Under the pieces are notes generated by a model that saw nothing but the letters and a program-made list of their open reading frames with translations, did no database searches and was not told where the DNA came from. DNA of 64,000 nucleotides from Ferruginibacter sp. (GTDB taxonomy: Bacteria; Bacteroidota; Bacteroidia; Chitinophagales; Chitinophagaceae), in NCBI GenBank assembly GCA_014379625.1, contig JACMLJ010000012.1:186001-250000 (forward strand), read 5' to 3'. The number at the start of each line of letters is the position of its first letter. Positions within the stretch are counted from its first letter, which is position 1. A program made the position numbers and the translations under genes. Below are positions 27,320 to 36,878 of this stretch, in pieces.

Positions 27320-27412
27320 GAAATCGTTCATCTATAAACACCGTTAAATAGTAAATTTAGCAGGCAATCTATAAACATATTATGTTACCTTGGGCGTCAT
27401 AAAATTCACTTC

Positions 27413-28201
27413 ATGAAGCATTTGCCTGCAAAAATTTTATTACTTTTTTTATTTAGTTTTCTTGTTATTTCATTTACGGGGCCAGAAAAAAAACAGGTCG
27501 AATTTTACCAGCTTACGGTATATCACTTTTCAACTGCTGAACAAAAAAAAATCATAGAGCAATACCTTCAGGATGCTTACCTACCTGCGCTTCACCGGCA
27601 AAAAATAAAAAAAGTGGGTGTATTTTTTCCTGTTGCAAATGACACGGCCACGGATAAACGCCTATACCTTGTTATGCCCCTGCAGTCGCTACAGCAATTG
27701 GCCGAATTAAATGCAAACCTCGCTAAAGACAATGATTACCAGTCTAACGGCAAATCCTATCTTGATGCAGAATACAAAATACCTCCCTACAACAGGATTG
27801 AAAATATACTGCTGCAGGCTTTCCCCCTTGCGCCTTTTTTAACCATTCCCCAACTTTCATCGCCCGGCCCGGAACGTATTTATGAACTGCGCAGCTATGA
27901 AAGCGCCACGGAAAAGATATTTCAAAATAAAGTCCGGATGTTTAATGAAGGAGGTGAGATCGCTTTATTCAAACGGCTTAATTTCAACGCGGTTTTTTAT
28001 GCTTCAGTAATTGCAGGTGCCCGAATGCCCAACCTGATGTATATGACGAGTTTTGAAAATATGGCTGACAGGGATGCACACTGGAAAAATTTCAGCGCTG
28101 ATCCTGAATGGAAAAAGCTTTCATCCATGCCGGAGTACCAACACAATGTTTCAAAAATAGATATTATTTTTATGCATGCTAGCAGCTATTCAGATTTTTA
28201 A
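27413..28201 (+). CDS. Secreted NIPSNAP family protein
   Basis: The 262-aa protein has a signal peptide (1-23) and two ferredoxin-like NIPSNAP repeats. The C-terminal one is clearest: 'RIYELRSYESATEKIFQNKV' followed by 'MYMTSFENMADRDAHWKNF' and 'DPEWKKLSSMPEYQHNV'. In Bacteroidota such exported proteins sit in sugar-oxidation gene sets, but their activity is not known. It lies 94 nt downstream of the permease and 102 nt upstream of the ThuA gene. Confidence 0.85.
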   Translation: MKHLPAKILLLFLFSFLVISFTGPEKKQVEFYQLTVYHFSTAEQKKIIEQYLQDAYLPALHRQKIKKVGVFFPVANDTATDKRLYLVMPLQSLQQLAELNANLAKDNDYQSNGKSYLDAEYKIPPYNRIENILLQAFPLAPFLTIPQLSSPGPERIYELRSYESATEKIFQNKVRMFNEGGEIALFKRLNFNAVFYASVIAGARMPNLMYMTSFENMADRDAHWKNFSADPEWKKLSSMPEYQHNVSKIDIIFMHASSYSDF

Positions 28202-28241
28202 GATAAAGGTGATAGATACATAGTGATTATCGCCTATTTCA

Positions 28242-28282
28242 CCATTGCCCATTGACCATTGACTATTGACCATTGCCCATTC
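28242..28282. repeat. CCATTGACC microrepeat array
   Basis: Five degenerate copies of a 10-bp unit (CCATTGCCCATTGACCATTG and so on) in tandem between two genes. Related units occur at about 23,200-23,220, 47,855-47,870, 48,105-48,145 and 50,819-50,850. Confidence 0.6.
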
Positions 28283-28303
28283 AAAAATTAAAACGATTGA
28301 ACC

Positions 28304-29035
28304 ATGAATGCAAATCAGCTTTTTAAAAAGATGTTACTCCCTGTACTGGTATTGGCCGGTTTTTCCTTCGCATTTAATAAGAAGGAACCAGCCGTGCTTA
28401 TTTTTTCTAAAACAAATGGGTACAGGCATAAAAGCATTGAGGCAGGCATCGCTGCAATTAAAAAATTAGGTTTGGAAAATAAATTTTCTGCTGATAATAC
28501 AGAGGATTCACTGGTGTTTACAAATGAAAATCTGGCTAAATATAAAGCAGTTATTTTCCTGAGTCCTACAGGTGATGTATTGGGTGATGAACAACAAAAA
28601 GCCCTGGAAAATTTTATTCAGCAAGGCGGAGGCTTTGTGGGCGTGCATGCAGCAAGTGATTGTGAGTACAACTGGCCCTGGTATGTAAAAATGGTAGGCG
28701 CAAGTTTTCTTTCGCACCCCGAACAACAGGTAGCAAAATTAATAGTGACGGATAAAAAAAACAGATCTACCAAACACCTGCCGGGTATTTGGGAAAGAAA
28801 AGACGAATGGTACAATTTTAAAAACTTAAACCCCGATGTAAATGTGCTGTTAAAGATTGATGAAACTTCGTACAAGGGAGGGAAAAATGGCGACAATCAT
28901 CCCATGGCCTGGTACCATGCTTATGATGGAGGCAGGGCCTTTTACACCGAACTGGGTCATACCAATGAATCATTCAGCGAACCGGCATACTTACAACATT
29001 TGCTGGGGGGCATTTTATACGCACTGAAGAAATAA
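28304..29035 (+). CDS. Secreted ThuA-like protein
   Basis: The 243-aa protein has a signal peptide (about 1-24) and one ThuA (glutamine amidotransferase-like) domain. Motifs are 'FSKTNGYRHKSIEAGI', 'GGGFVGVHAASDCEYNWPWY' and 'HPMAWYHAYDGGRAFYTELG'. ThuA is known from trehalose use in rhizobia, where it acts with a Gfo/Idh/MocA enzyme (ThuB) on 3-keto-sugars. That pairing fits this island, which has three such enzymes. No canonical nucleophile Cys is evident, as in other ThuA proteins. Confidence 0.87.
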   Translation: MNANQLFKKMLLPVLVLAGFSFAFNKKEPAVLIFSKTNGYRHKSIEAGIAAIKKLGLENKFSADNTEDSLVFTNENLAKYKAVIFLSPTGDVLGDEQQKALENFIQQGGGFVGVHAASDCEYNWPWYVKMVGASFLSHPEQQVAKLIVTDKKNRSTKHLPGIWERKDEWYNFKNLNPDVNVLLKIDETSYKGGKNGDNHPMAWYHAYDGGRAFYTELGHTNESFSEPAYLQHLLGGILYALKK

Positions 29036-29144
29036 GCTTTTCCTTTTTAGTTTAAACCCGCCATGCCATCCAGTGCAACGGAACGTTATAACTGTTGCAA
29101 CAATGAGCGGGATGCAGCAATCAGGATGAACGAATGGCCAGGCG

Positions 29145-29765
29145 TTACCACCTGGTTAAAAGTGAATATTTGCTTAACCTGCTTTTTTCAGTCACTTTCA
29201 CTTTCTTACCATCTTTTGTGTACAAATAGATCATGATCAGGATAAGCGAATAAGCAACAATATTAAATAAGGTATGGTGATCTAAAATGGAATTGAGCTT
29301 CCAATGATTTTCCAATGCTATTAATAACAATGCAACGCGCCAACAATTTATAAACCACATACAAATGATCCCGCCGGCACACCAGGTTATTTTTCTCTTT
29401 AAAGATTCCTTGTTGGCTACTACAAATGCCACCCAAAAACTCATCAAACCCAGGCCCAGGCAATCATACACCATTTCTACGTATGACCCATTTACTGTTT
29501 TTAAATAAAAAGGAAGGGAAACATAAGAATTGATACCCATTGCATGGGTGATTGCATTGGAGGAATATAAAACGGAATTTCTGATCCATGAAATGTAATT
29601 AAGGTAGTTATCAAGGAAAGAACTGTAGATCAGCCCTTTTTGATCAACGATAGCAATATAAAAAACATTAAAGTAACGCAAGGCCAGCAACAATAATAAA
29701 AATCTGACAAAATAATCTACATCTATATATTTTGAAAGTTCTGTTTTTATACTTTTTATATTCAT
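29145..29765 (-). CDS. Exosortase/archaeosortase family transpeptidase-like protein
   Basis: The 206-aa polytopic membrane protein carries the family's three key positions: Cys102 in 'EMVYDCLGLGLMSFW', Arg143 in the N-x-x-R motif 'INCWRVALLLIA', and His163/164 in 'LDHHTLFNIVAY'. Known exosortases cut and transfer proteins with a C-terminal tripartite tail at the membrane. The subtype was not assigned. It is the last gene of a four-gene operon and lies 119 nt after an 81-aa protein with a matching tail. A plus-strand gene (ThuA) converges on it. Confidence 0.85.
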   Translation of the reverse strand: MNIKSIKTELSKYIDVDYFVRFLLLLLALRYFNVFYIAIVDQKGLIYSSFLDNYLNYISWIRNSVLYSSNAITHAMGINSYVSLPFYLKTVNGSYVEMVYDCLGLGLMSFWVAFVVANKESLKRKITWCAGGIICMWFINCWRVALLLIALENHWKLNSILDHHTLFNIVAYSLILIMIYLYTKDGKKVKVTEKSRLSKYSLLTRW

Positions 29766-29884
29766 TATAATAAAATTTAATTACTCTTATTTGATAAAAT
29801 AAAAACGATAGTGTACCCTGGGGTTAAAGATCATTTTAACCCTGAGTACACTATCTGCCTGATTATACATTAATAAGAATAACC

Positions 29885-30130
29885 TTATTTGTCTGCTTCC
29901 TCAGCTAGCTTTTCCTTCTTTTTTGTGTCATGCCTTTTTTTAGCGGCATACCCGATACCAGCGGCAACCAGTGCGCTTATCCCTAAATCCAATGGTATTG
30001 CAGTTCCTACTGGTGGGTTTGGATCCGGATCTTCTTCTTCTTCTCCGCCCGGCTGGGCTTTTAGCAGGGGTGCAAGGCAAAGGAAGGCCATCACAATAAC
30101 GGATGACTTAAACACAGTTTTCACTTTCAT
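29885..30130 (-). CDS. Small exported protein with C-terminal sorting-signal-like tail
   Basis: The 81-aa protein has a signal peptide (about 1-25, ending LLKAQ), a short acidic and proline-rich mature region (PGGEEEEDPDPNPPVGT), then PLD at 46-48, a hydrophobic stretch DLGISALVAAGIGYAA and a basic end KKRHDTKKKEK. This three-part tail (short motif with Asp, membrane helix, positive cluster) is the layout of exosortase substrates and resembles the PID-CTERM type as I recall it. It sits directly before an exosortase gene, so it is inferred to be a substrate. The mature part is so short that it may be a signal, adaptor or decoy rather than an enzyme. Confidence 0.75.
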   Translation of the reverse strand: MKVKTVFKSSVIVMAFLCLAPLLKAQPGGEEEEDPDPNPPVGTAIPLDLGISALVAAGIGYAAKKRHDTKKKEKLAEEADK

Positions 30131-30181
30131 AATCTTAGTTTGATGGTTTTATAATATTTGTTTAGCTGGTTGTGTGTTTAG

Positions 30182-33100
30182 TTAATTGCTTAAAACCGGT
30201 ATCGCATATTTAATACCAGCCGCTGCATTGGTTACCCGCATCCTGTACACTCCTTTAGACATATTGTTTGTTAACTGCAGGGTTTGTATGGCCGATCCGC
30301 CTGCGTGTTTTACTTTAGCCTGGTACATTACCTGGCCCATCGTATTCACTAATTCGATTTGATAGGTACCTTTTGGCTGAACAATAAACTGGATATTAAT
30401 TGTTTTACCGGTAATGGGATTGGGTGTAAGCCTTATTAAACCCTTAACAGCACTGCTAATTGCAGGTAATGCGTTTTTACCAACCAGCACTACCCTAAAA
30501 CGGTTAGGGTTAGCCGATGCCGCATTTTCATCCACACTAAAGCTAACCTTTGTCAATTCACTTAAACTGATGGGAGTAGTAGTATGCAGGTATGCATCCT
30601 CCAGGTAACCCGAAATTATTGTTGATGCCGATAGGTTAACCGGGCTCAATTGCAATACATATTCTCTTTGAACCGTGTTCCACAACTGTAAATGTATCGT
30701 ATCGTTTCCTGTAACTTCCTGCCTTCTTTCCATCATTAAAGTTTGACCATCCCGGCTAATACCAATGTTCTCATTGATATTTTCCAGTTTTACCGGATCC
30801 ATATTATCCACTTTGTTGGAGAAAGCTCCGTAAGAAGTGAATGATTCATCTAATACGGCGGTTGTTTTGTCTTTATTTACTACCTGCAGTGTGGCACGCA
30901 AGCCTTTGGTAGTAGCGCTACTCCGGAACACATTTGTTGCTGCTGTAGCTGATTTATCCGATTCTTTGATCAAAAGGCTTCCGGCCGATCCTGTGGAGCG
31001 TACCAAAAATCCCTGTCCCGATTGTATGTACTGGCTTTCGGGACTAACCGGTGCGGGTGATACATCATAACTGCTTCCGTTAAAGCTGAACAGTACATAA
31101 GCTCCTGCGCCGGTACCACCGCCTAATTTGGGATCCCACAGGTAAAAATTATTCTGCACATTTGTCCTGGTAAGCGTGGCAAAATCAATGGGTGAGGCAA
31201 AAGGATTGGGTATCGCTGTAAAGCCAACTGCATTGACCGGGAAGCTTTGATTACCTGTTTTTAACGTGCCGGTTGCACGCAGCACTGTATTATTTGGGGG
31301 AACATTATTATATCCTAACGAAACTCCCCTGTCGCCCCTTACAAATAAGAAAAACGCATCGCTGTTCACTGTATTGACATTGGTATTGGTAAGCGCCAGC
31401 CATTTATCTGTGGCGCTGATATATTTTTTTATGGAAGACATAGCTGAAACCGGGTTATGGTCAAAGCCATCCGCTAAACCCTCGGTGATATGGGTACCAA
31501 AACCAGGGTTTGGATCAGGAACTGCGGAAGATGTTGTTGCTCCTTCCTGCCATGCCTGGTTGATGGTTTGGGCGCCTCCCACAGGTGCACACATTATTCT
31601 CCATGCACGGCGCGCAGGTATATATCTTTCCACGGTCGCATTACCCGAAATACTGCCGGTTACGGGAGCTACACGGGCTGTGTTGGCAGCGTTGCTTTTC
31701 AGTGTAATGAAATTCCCTGTATTTAATGTACCATTAGTAACCGTAAGCACCCCATAAATATTAAGTGCAGATGCAACAGTAGCTGAAGGAGAAGCACCGG
31801 TGCGGTTAAGTGTAAGGTCATTTAAGCTGCCACCGCCGCTTGTAAAGTTAAGTGTAAGATTTCCACCAGCGGAACCTTTTATAACTAAATTAGATGCTGT
31901 GGACCCGGTAATTGTTCCCGCTCCCATTATAGCTGCTATAGATAATGTGTATCCATTTACCTGCAGTTGACTGCCTGCTGAATTAACAATGATCCCCTCC
32001 ACTGTCCAATTCCCTGTTAATGTGTACACCCCTCCCCTGTTGACAAGATTAAAGGTTTTGAGTGATCCAAAATCAGAAGGATTTGCTCCGCTTCCGTCTG
32101 GGTTAACACCCCAGGTTAGGAGATTATGTAAATCACCTGAGGCTTTAGAATAATAAACATTAGGATCTGGTGTTTCGGTTACTGTAACAGTAAAACTTTT
32201 AATTACGGAACCACAGCTATTGCTTGCTGTAACATTTACAATGGTTGAACCTAAAGGAAAAAATGATCCGGAGGCCGGAGAATAAATGTACGTAACAGGG
32301 ATACTGCCTGAATTAATTGGTGCAGGATACGTTACGTTGATGCCACTACCCCCAAGAGGCGCGCTTGTATTAACATCATTAAATGTTACTACAGGCGGAT
32401 TTGTCGTGGAGGCATTTATAGTTAAGGTTGAGGTGTTGGTAACACTACAACCATTTCTTGCTTTGACAGAAACAGTGCCAGTAACAGGTAGTGTGAAAGA
32501 TAATGTAACAGAATTTGTTCCATCACCACCCACAATACTTACACCGGCTGGTACCGTCCATTCATATAAGGTAGCGTTTGGAACCGGGACAACTGAATAC
32601 GTTTGGTTAGCGGCCGGCAAACATATAGAAGCGGGACCGCTTATTGCTCCAATAGTTCCGAGTACAGAGGTGGAACCTGGATTTAATGTTACAGAAAGAG
32701 ATACATTGCTTCCACAGGCGTCTACGCCCGCAGCAGTATACTTGGTGGAGGCATTGACAGTAGCGATAACACTTAAGCCGGTAGTAGTATTCAAACCGGT
32801 AGAAGGAGACCAGGTAAAATTATATGCAGAACCATTTATTATCTGCAGGGGAACAGGGACACCCGCGCAAACGTCAACCGTGCCATTATTATCTACCGGA
32901 ATACCATTAACCTGTAATGTAGGCACTGTTAAATTTAGCGCTCTCTCCAAATCCGCTGCCGATAAAACATGTGCAAACCTAAACGTAGTAGACTCTCCCG
33001 GGGCGAGAGAATTAATTTTAAATGCAATTGCAATTGCTATATCGTTAATGGTTGATCCTGACTGACTAAGTCCTCCCGTACCGTTCCATACCGCAGCAGG

Positions 33101-33847
33101 GTTTCTGTTTGAAAATCCACCAAAGGCCACTCTTGCCCTGCAATCTAATGTTCCCAACCCAAGGTAACAGCCGTAATTTAATCCGGTTGCGCTTACCAGG
33201 GCCTTGCTCCCTATATTTGGATTTTGGGCAACAACAAAATTGTTCGTTGTATAAACCCCTCCGGGTAATGTAACCTCATTGTCTGGATCTACATTACGCA
33301 TGTAATAGATATTATTTATAGTAGCCCCTGTAGTATTCTTTAGTGTAACTTCACTAATAAAGAATACATCATTTAAAGGTACCGTTGTAACCGTTGTGAT
33401 CTGCACACCAGCTATCGCTCCACTCCAGGTTCCTAAAATATTTGTTCCGGAAATTTTGTAATCAGTTATTGAACCGGTAATAGAAACTTCACTACATAAT
33501 AAGTTGTTGTTATAATTAACACCATTAATCTGGATACCAAAACCTTCTTCAGGTGTTCCCGGAACAAAATAATCACCACAGTAGTTGGGTGAACCGACAT
33601 CCCATCCATCTTTGTTAGGATCAGCTATAAAACCGAGCCTTTTCTCAAACAGACCATTACCCCTGGGGTGATATCCTGCGGGGGCATCAACAGATGAACC
33701 ATAAGTGCCGCAGGGCCCAATCCCGACCTCTACGTAATTGCCCTTTAGATAGGCATTGCTACTTACAATCTGACCAATTACTTTTTCTATCATTACTACT
33801 TTAAGTACTAATAACAGAAAGATTTGAATTAAAATTTTTGATTGCAT
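30182..33847 (-). CDS. Large secreted surface protein with T9SS C-terminal domain
   Basis: The 1221-aa protein has a signal peptide (about 1-25), an N-terminal region of about 270 aa ('YLKGNYVEVGIGPCGTYG', 'GDYFVPGTPEEGFGIQ') of unknown fold, PKD/HYR-like beta-sandwich segments in the middle ('PASICLPAANQTYSVVP', 'VTASNSCGSVIKSFTVTVTE'), and a C-terminal type A T9SS sorting domain. The last part has 'LTPNPITGKTINIQF', 'YQIELVNTMGQVMYQAKV' and 'SKGVYRMRVTNA', the usual landmarks. It should be exported through T9SS and anchored at the surface. It is cotranscribed with the small protein (51-nt gap). The role is probably adhesion or surface binding, by resemblance only. Confidence 0.85.
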   Translation of the reverse strand: MQSKILIQIFLLLVLKVVMIEKVIGQIVSSNAYLKGNYVEVGIGPCGTYGSSVDAPAGYHPRGNGLFEKRLGFIADPNKDGWDVGSPNYCGDYFVPGTPEEGFGIQINGVNYNNNLLCSEVSITGSITDYKISGTNILGTWSGAIAGVQITTVTTVPLNDVFFISEVTLKNTTGATINNIYYMRNVDPDNEVTLPGGVYTTNNFVVAQNPNIGSKALVSATGLNYGCYLGLGTLDCRARVAFGGFSNRNPAAVWNGTGGLSQSGSTINDIAIAIAFKINSLAPGESTTFRFAHVLSAADLERALNLTVPTLQVNGIPVDNNGTVDVCAGVPVPLQIINGSAYNFTWSPSTGLNTTTGLSVIATVNASTKYTAAGVDACGSNVSLSVTLNPGSTSVLGTIGAISGPASICLPAANQTYSVVPVPNATLYEWTVPAGVSIVGGDGTNSVTLSFTLPVTGTVSVKARNGCSVTNTSTLTINASTTNPPVVTFNDVNTSAPLGGSGINVTYPAPINSGSIPVTYIYSPASGSFFPLGSTIVNVTASNSCGSVIKSFTVTVTETPDPNVYYSKASGDLHNLLTWGVNPDGSGANPSDFGSLKTFNLVNRGGVYTLTGNWTVEGIIVNSAGSQLQVNGYTLSIAAIMGAGTITGSTASNLVIKGSAGGNLTLNFTSGGGSLNDLTLNRTGASPSATVASALNIYGVLTVTNGTLNTGNFITLKSNAANTARVAPVTGSISGNATVERYIPARRAWRIMCAPVGGAQTINQAWQEGATTSSAVPDPNPGFGTHITEGLADGFDHNPVSAMSSIKKYISATDKWLALTNTNVNTVNSDAFFLFVRGDRGVSLGYNNVPPNNTVLRATGTLKTGNQSFPVNAVGFTAIPNPFASPIDFATLTRTNVQNNFYLWDPKLGGGTGAGAYVLFSFNGSSYDVSPAPVSPESQYIQSGQGFLVRSTGSAGSLLIKESDKSATAATNVFRSSATTKGLRATLQVVNKDKTTAVLDESFTSYGAFSNKVDNMDPVKLENINENIGISRDGQTLMMERRQEVTGNDTIHLQLWNTVQREYVLQLSPVNLSASTIISGYLEDAYLHTTTPISLSELTKVSFSVDENAASANPNRFRVVLVGKNALPAISSAVKGLIRLTPNPITGKTINIQFIVQPKGTYQIELVNTMGQVMYQAKVKHAGGSAIQTLQLTNNMSKGVYRMRVTNAAAGIKYAIPVLSN

Positions 33848-33864
33848 GAGATTTTTTTTATTAA

Positions 33865-34218
33865 TTATTGATTTAAATCATTTTGTGTAATGCCTAACTG
33901 CTTTGCTTTTACAAGCGTTAACTTTTTAATATCATTCCTGCCCTCCTTTAATTCATTGATGTACCACATTGCAGCCACCACGGCATTTTGACGCTCAATA
34001 AATCCAGCTTTTGCTGTTGAATAAGGCTTTATTTTTTGTTGCAATAAAGGCTTCTTTTGGTTTTCAATGTAAATTTCAAAACCGTAAGTTTTGTCTGCGT
34101 TAAGCATGTTTTTGAGGGTATAATTTCCAATCTTTAATTCCTCCGTCTGAGCTTTAACCGGGCTGTAACTTAACATCGTCAGGAGGAAGAAAGCAAAAAG
34201 ATTAATCTTAATTTTCAT
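33865..34218 (-). CDS. DUF4907-like secreted protein
   Basis: The 117-aa protein has a signal peptide (1-23, ending VKAQ). The mature part has 'YGFEIYIENQKKPLLQQKI', 'FIERQNAVVAAMWYINEL' and 'LVKAKQLGIT', similar in pattern to DUF4907 proteins, small periplasmic alpha/beta units of unknown role. The start at 34218 was chosen at the signal peptide; 12 codons open upstream. It is the first gene of the four-gene operon and lies 17 nt before the large T9SS protein. Confidence 0.7.
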   Translation of the reverse strand: MKIKINLFAFFLLTMLSYSPVKAQTEELKIGNYTLKNMLNADKTYGFEIYIENQKKPLLQQKIKPYSTAKAGFIERQNAVVAAMWYINELKEGRNDIKKLTLVKAKQLGITQNDLNQ

Positions 34219-35082
34219 ACAGAAAAATTTTAATGAATAAATGAATATTAGCAAGGTTTTATTAAAAAAAAATTGAAACAGTAGACAAAGTTTTTAATAC
34301 TGATCTTAAGTGCCCGTTTAAAAATTATGACCACACGATCGTGCATTATTCAACACACGCTGCAACAGAATGATAAATTTCTCTTTGATTATTTTAATTG
34401 GGAAAGGACATTCCTATTTTAAAAAAAAACATGAGTTGATTTCCAAAAGGCGGTTAAAATTTCTTCTTTGATCATTTGGGTATTTGACAATCCCCTGTAT
34501 GTAACCATATGCGATATAGCAACCTCAATTAAACAAACTATATTTTATGAAAAGTATACAGCGAAAATGATGGTTGAAGTTTCATTACAACTAAACCCAT
34601 TTACACTTTCTACAAACAATTTTGCACTATATTTTTGTAGGATTGGGAAAATCTTAACAGCCATAAACCTATAAATAAATTTTGATATGTGCAAGGAAAC
34701 TGATTATTTTATTTATTAAAAAATTATTACCAGACAGTTCGTGACTTTTATTTATTACAATCATATTATACCAGTGCACTATTATAAAGACCAAATAAAA
34801 TACTCAACAACCACCTTCTAAGAAGGTGGATTTAAAGCATCGGGCAAAGCCCGCTTAAAACCTGCGAAGAACCCATTTTTATAAATTTCTTGATTCATTT
34901 TATGAAAAAAATCAGGTGCAATCAGTTTGTTTTTCGAGGATAAATAAAATTACTGAAACCAGTATCCGCAATTTATCCCCGGCAAAAAAGTATTTAAAAA
35001 TCTTTAAATTGTTCATTTTTAAAAATAAAATAAATGCTTATATTGATTTTTTATTACAATGATTTTTTAAACCAACTGCTAT
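34219..35082. other. AT-rich intergenic region with two hairpins
   Basis: About 860 nt between divergent units. It holds two palindromes, CCACCTTC-TAA-GAAGGTGG (34811-34829) and CGGGC-AAA-GCCCG (34841-34853), of the REP-like kind. The short frame 34468-34674 has no leader or composition like a gene. It should hold the promoters of the sorting operon and of the GMC pair. Confidence 0.45.
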
Positions 35083-36825
35083 ATGGGTGACACCCTCCAG
35101 ATTAAAAAACAACCCAAACAATACGATGTGGTGATCGTTGGTTCGGGTGCCGGCGGCGGCATGGCGGCATACGTGCTGGCAAACGCCGGGTTAAAAGTTT
35201 GCCTGCTGGAAGCCGGGCCAGACTATGATCCTGCAAGAAATTCATCACAGTTAAAAAATCCGTGGGAATCTCCCAGGCGCGGCGCCAGTACCAGGTTCAG
35301 GCCCTTTGGCGATTTTGATGCTTCCTTTTGGGGATGGGAAATTGACGGGGAACCTTATACCCATGCGGCAGGCACCAAATGGGAATGGTGGAGGGCCAGG
35401 ATGGTTGGCGGCCGGACCAATCACTGGGGCAGGATATCTTTAAGATTTGGACCAAAAGATTTTAAAAGTAAAAGTATAGACGGCCTGGGTGATGACTGGC
35501 CCATCGGTTATGACGATATAAAACCTTATTATGATAAAATAGATCAGCTCATCGGCGTGTTTGGCAGCAACGAAGGGTTGCCCAACGACCCCGATGGAAT
35601 ATTTCTGCCACCACCGAAACCACGCCTGCATGAACTGCTCATTAAAAAAGCCGCAACTAGCATAGGCGTTCCCGTTATTCCATCCCGCTTATCAATTCTT
35701 ACCAAACAAATCAATAAAGAAAGGGGCGCTTGTTTTTACTGCGCGCAATGCGGGAGGGCCTGTAAAATATATGCAGATTTTTCTTCCTCTTCCGTACTGG
35801 TAAAACCAGCCCTTGCTACCGGTAATGTAGACCTGGTGACCAATGCAATGGCGCGTGAAGTACTGACGGATAAGGAAGGCCTTGCCACCGGTGTATCTTA
35901 TGTAAATAAAGAAGACATGCAGGAATACGAGGTGCAGGGTAAGATCGTTGTACTGGCAGCCAGCGCATGTGAAAGTGCCCGCTTAATGCTCAATTCAAAA
36001 TCAGCACAGCACCCCAACGGTATCTCCAATTCATCCAACGTGGTCGGAAAATACCTGCACGATTCCACCGGTGCTTCTATGAGTGGCGTACTACCGGATC
36101 TGTTTGGCAGAAAAAGATATAATGAAGATGGTGTAGGCGGCATGCACGTGTACACGCCCTGGTGGCTGGATAATAAGAAACTGGATTTCCCCCGTGGCTA
36201 CCATATCGAATATGGCGGTGGTATGCACCAGCCGGCATACGGTTTTGGGTTTGGCGTAGAAAGTAAAAACGGGCTGTTCCCCATCAATGGTAAAACAAAG
36301 GAATCGGGTGGATATGGTGCGTCCCTGAAAGAAGATCTTCGCTACTTATATGGAGCCGGGGTGCACATGGCCGGCCGCGGAGAAAGCATTGCCGTTGAAT
36401 CAAATTATTGTGAAATAGATCCGGCAGTAGTAGATAAATATGGCATCCCTGTTTTACGGTTTAATACCAAAAACAGCGAATTCGAGATCAGGCAGGCAAA
36501 GCACATGAAAGAAACGTTTAAAGAAATCATGCACAAGATGGGTGCGGTGATTACTTCCGGTGATAAGGATGGCCCCGAAAATGATTATGGCCTTGCAAAC
36601 CCCGGCAATATTATTCATGAAGCCGGTACCATCAGGATGGGAAATGATCTTAAAAAATCTGCGCTCAATAAATGGAGCCAGGCGCATGAGTGTAAAAATT
36701 TATTCAATGTAGACGGAGGCCAGTTTGTATCACAGGCTGATAAAAACATAACCTGGACCATTTTAGCATTGTCGATGAGAACATCCGAATACATTGTTGA
36801 TCAGTTGAAAAAACAACAACTTTAA
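35083..36825 (+). CDS. GMC oxidoreductase (FAD, 3Fe-4S type)
   Basis: The 580-aa protein has 'VVIVGSGAGGGMAAYVL' near residues 16-32, a Cys cluster at 217, 220, 223 and 227 that contains C-x5-C-x3-C (217/223/227), 'HEAGTIRMG' near residue 513 and 'SQADKNITWTILALSMRTSEY' at the end. The branch is more distant from the two GMC proteins at 15.5-18.9 kb but has the same ligand spacing. No signal peptide is visible, and its partner small subunit follows 53 nt later. Together they would make a second sugar dehydrogenase complex, probably periplasmic. Confidence 0.87.
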   Translation: MGDTLQIKKQPKQYDVVIVGSGAGGGMAAYVLANAGLKVCLLEAGPDYDPARNSSQLKNPWESPRRGASTRFRPFGDFDASFWGWEIDGEPYTHAAGTKWEWWRARMVGGRTNHWGRISLRFGPKDFKSKSIDGLGDDWPIGYDDIKPYYDKIDQLIGVFGSNEGLPNDPDGIFLPPPKPRLHELLIKKAATSIGVPVIPSRLSILTKQINKERGACFYCAQCGRACKIYADFSSSSVLVKPALATGNVDLVTNAMAREVLTDKEGLATGVSYVNKEDMQEYEVQGKIVVLAASACESARLMLNSKSAQHPNGISNSSNVVGKYLHDSTGASMSGVLPDLFGRKRYNEDGVGGMHVYTPWWLDNKKLDFPRGYHIEYGGGMHQPAYGFGFGVESKNGLFPINGKTKESGGYGASLKEDLRYLYGAGVHMAGRGESIAVESNYCEIDPAVVDKYGIPVLRFNTKNSEFEIRQAKHMKETFKEIMHKMGAVITSGDKDGPENDYGLANPGNIIHEAGTIRMGNDLKKSALNKWSQAHECKNLFNVDGGQFVSQADKNITWTILALSMRTSEYIVDQLKKQQL

Positions 36826-36878
36826 TCATTCTTCCTGCCGCACCTGTTGATTCGCAGCGGCGTAAAAAAAATAATGGT

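Noticed and set aside
28242..28282. Possible CRISPR-like array
   Set aside because: The units are about 10 bp, degenerate and contiguous, with no spacers and no cas genes nearby.
34468..34674. A 68-aa plus-strand frame in the gap before the third GMC gene
   Set aside because: There is no ribosome-binding or signal features and the region is AT-rich; it is best explained as chance.
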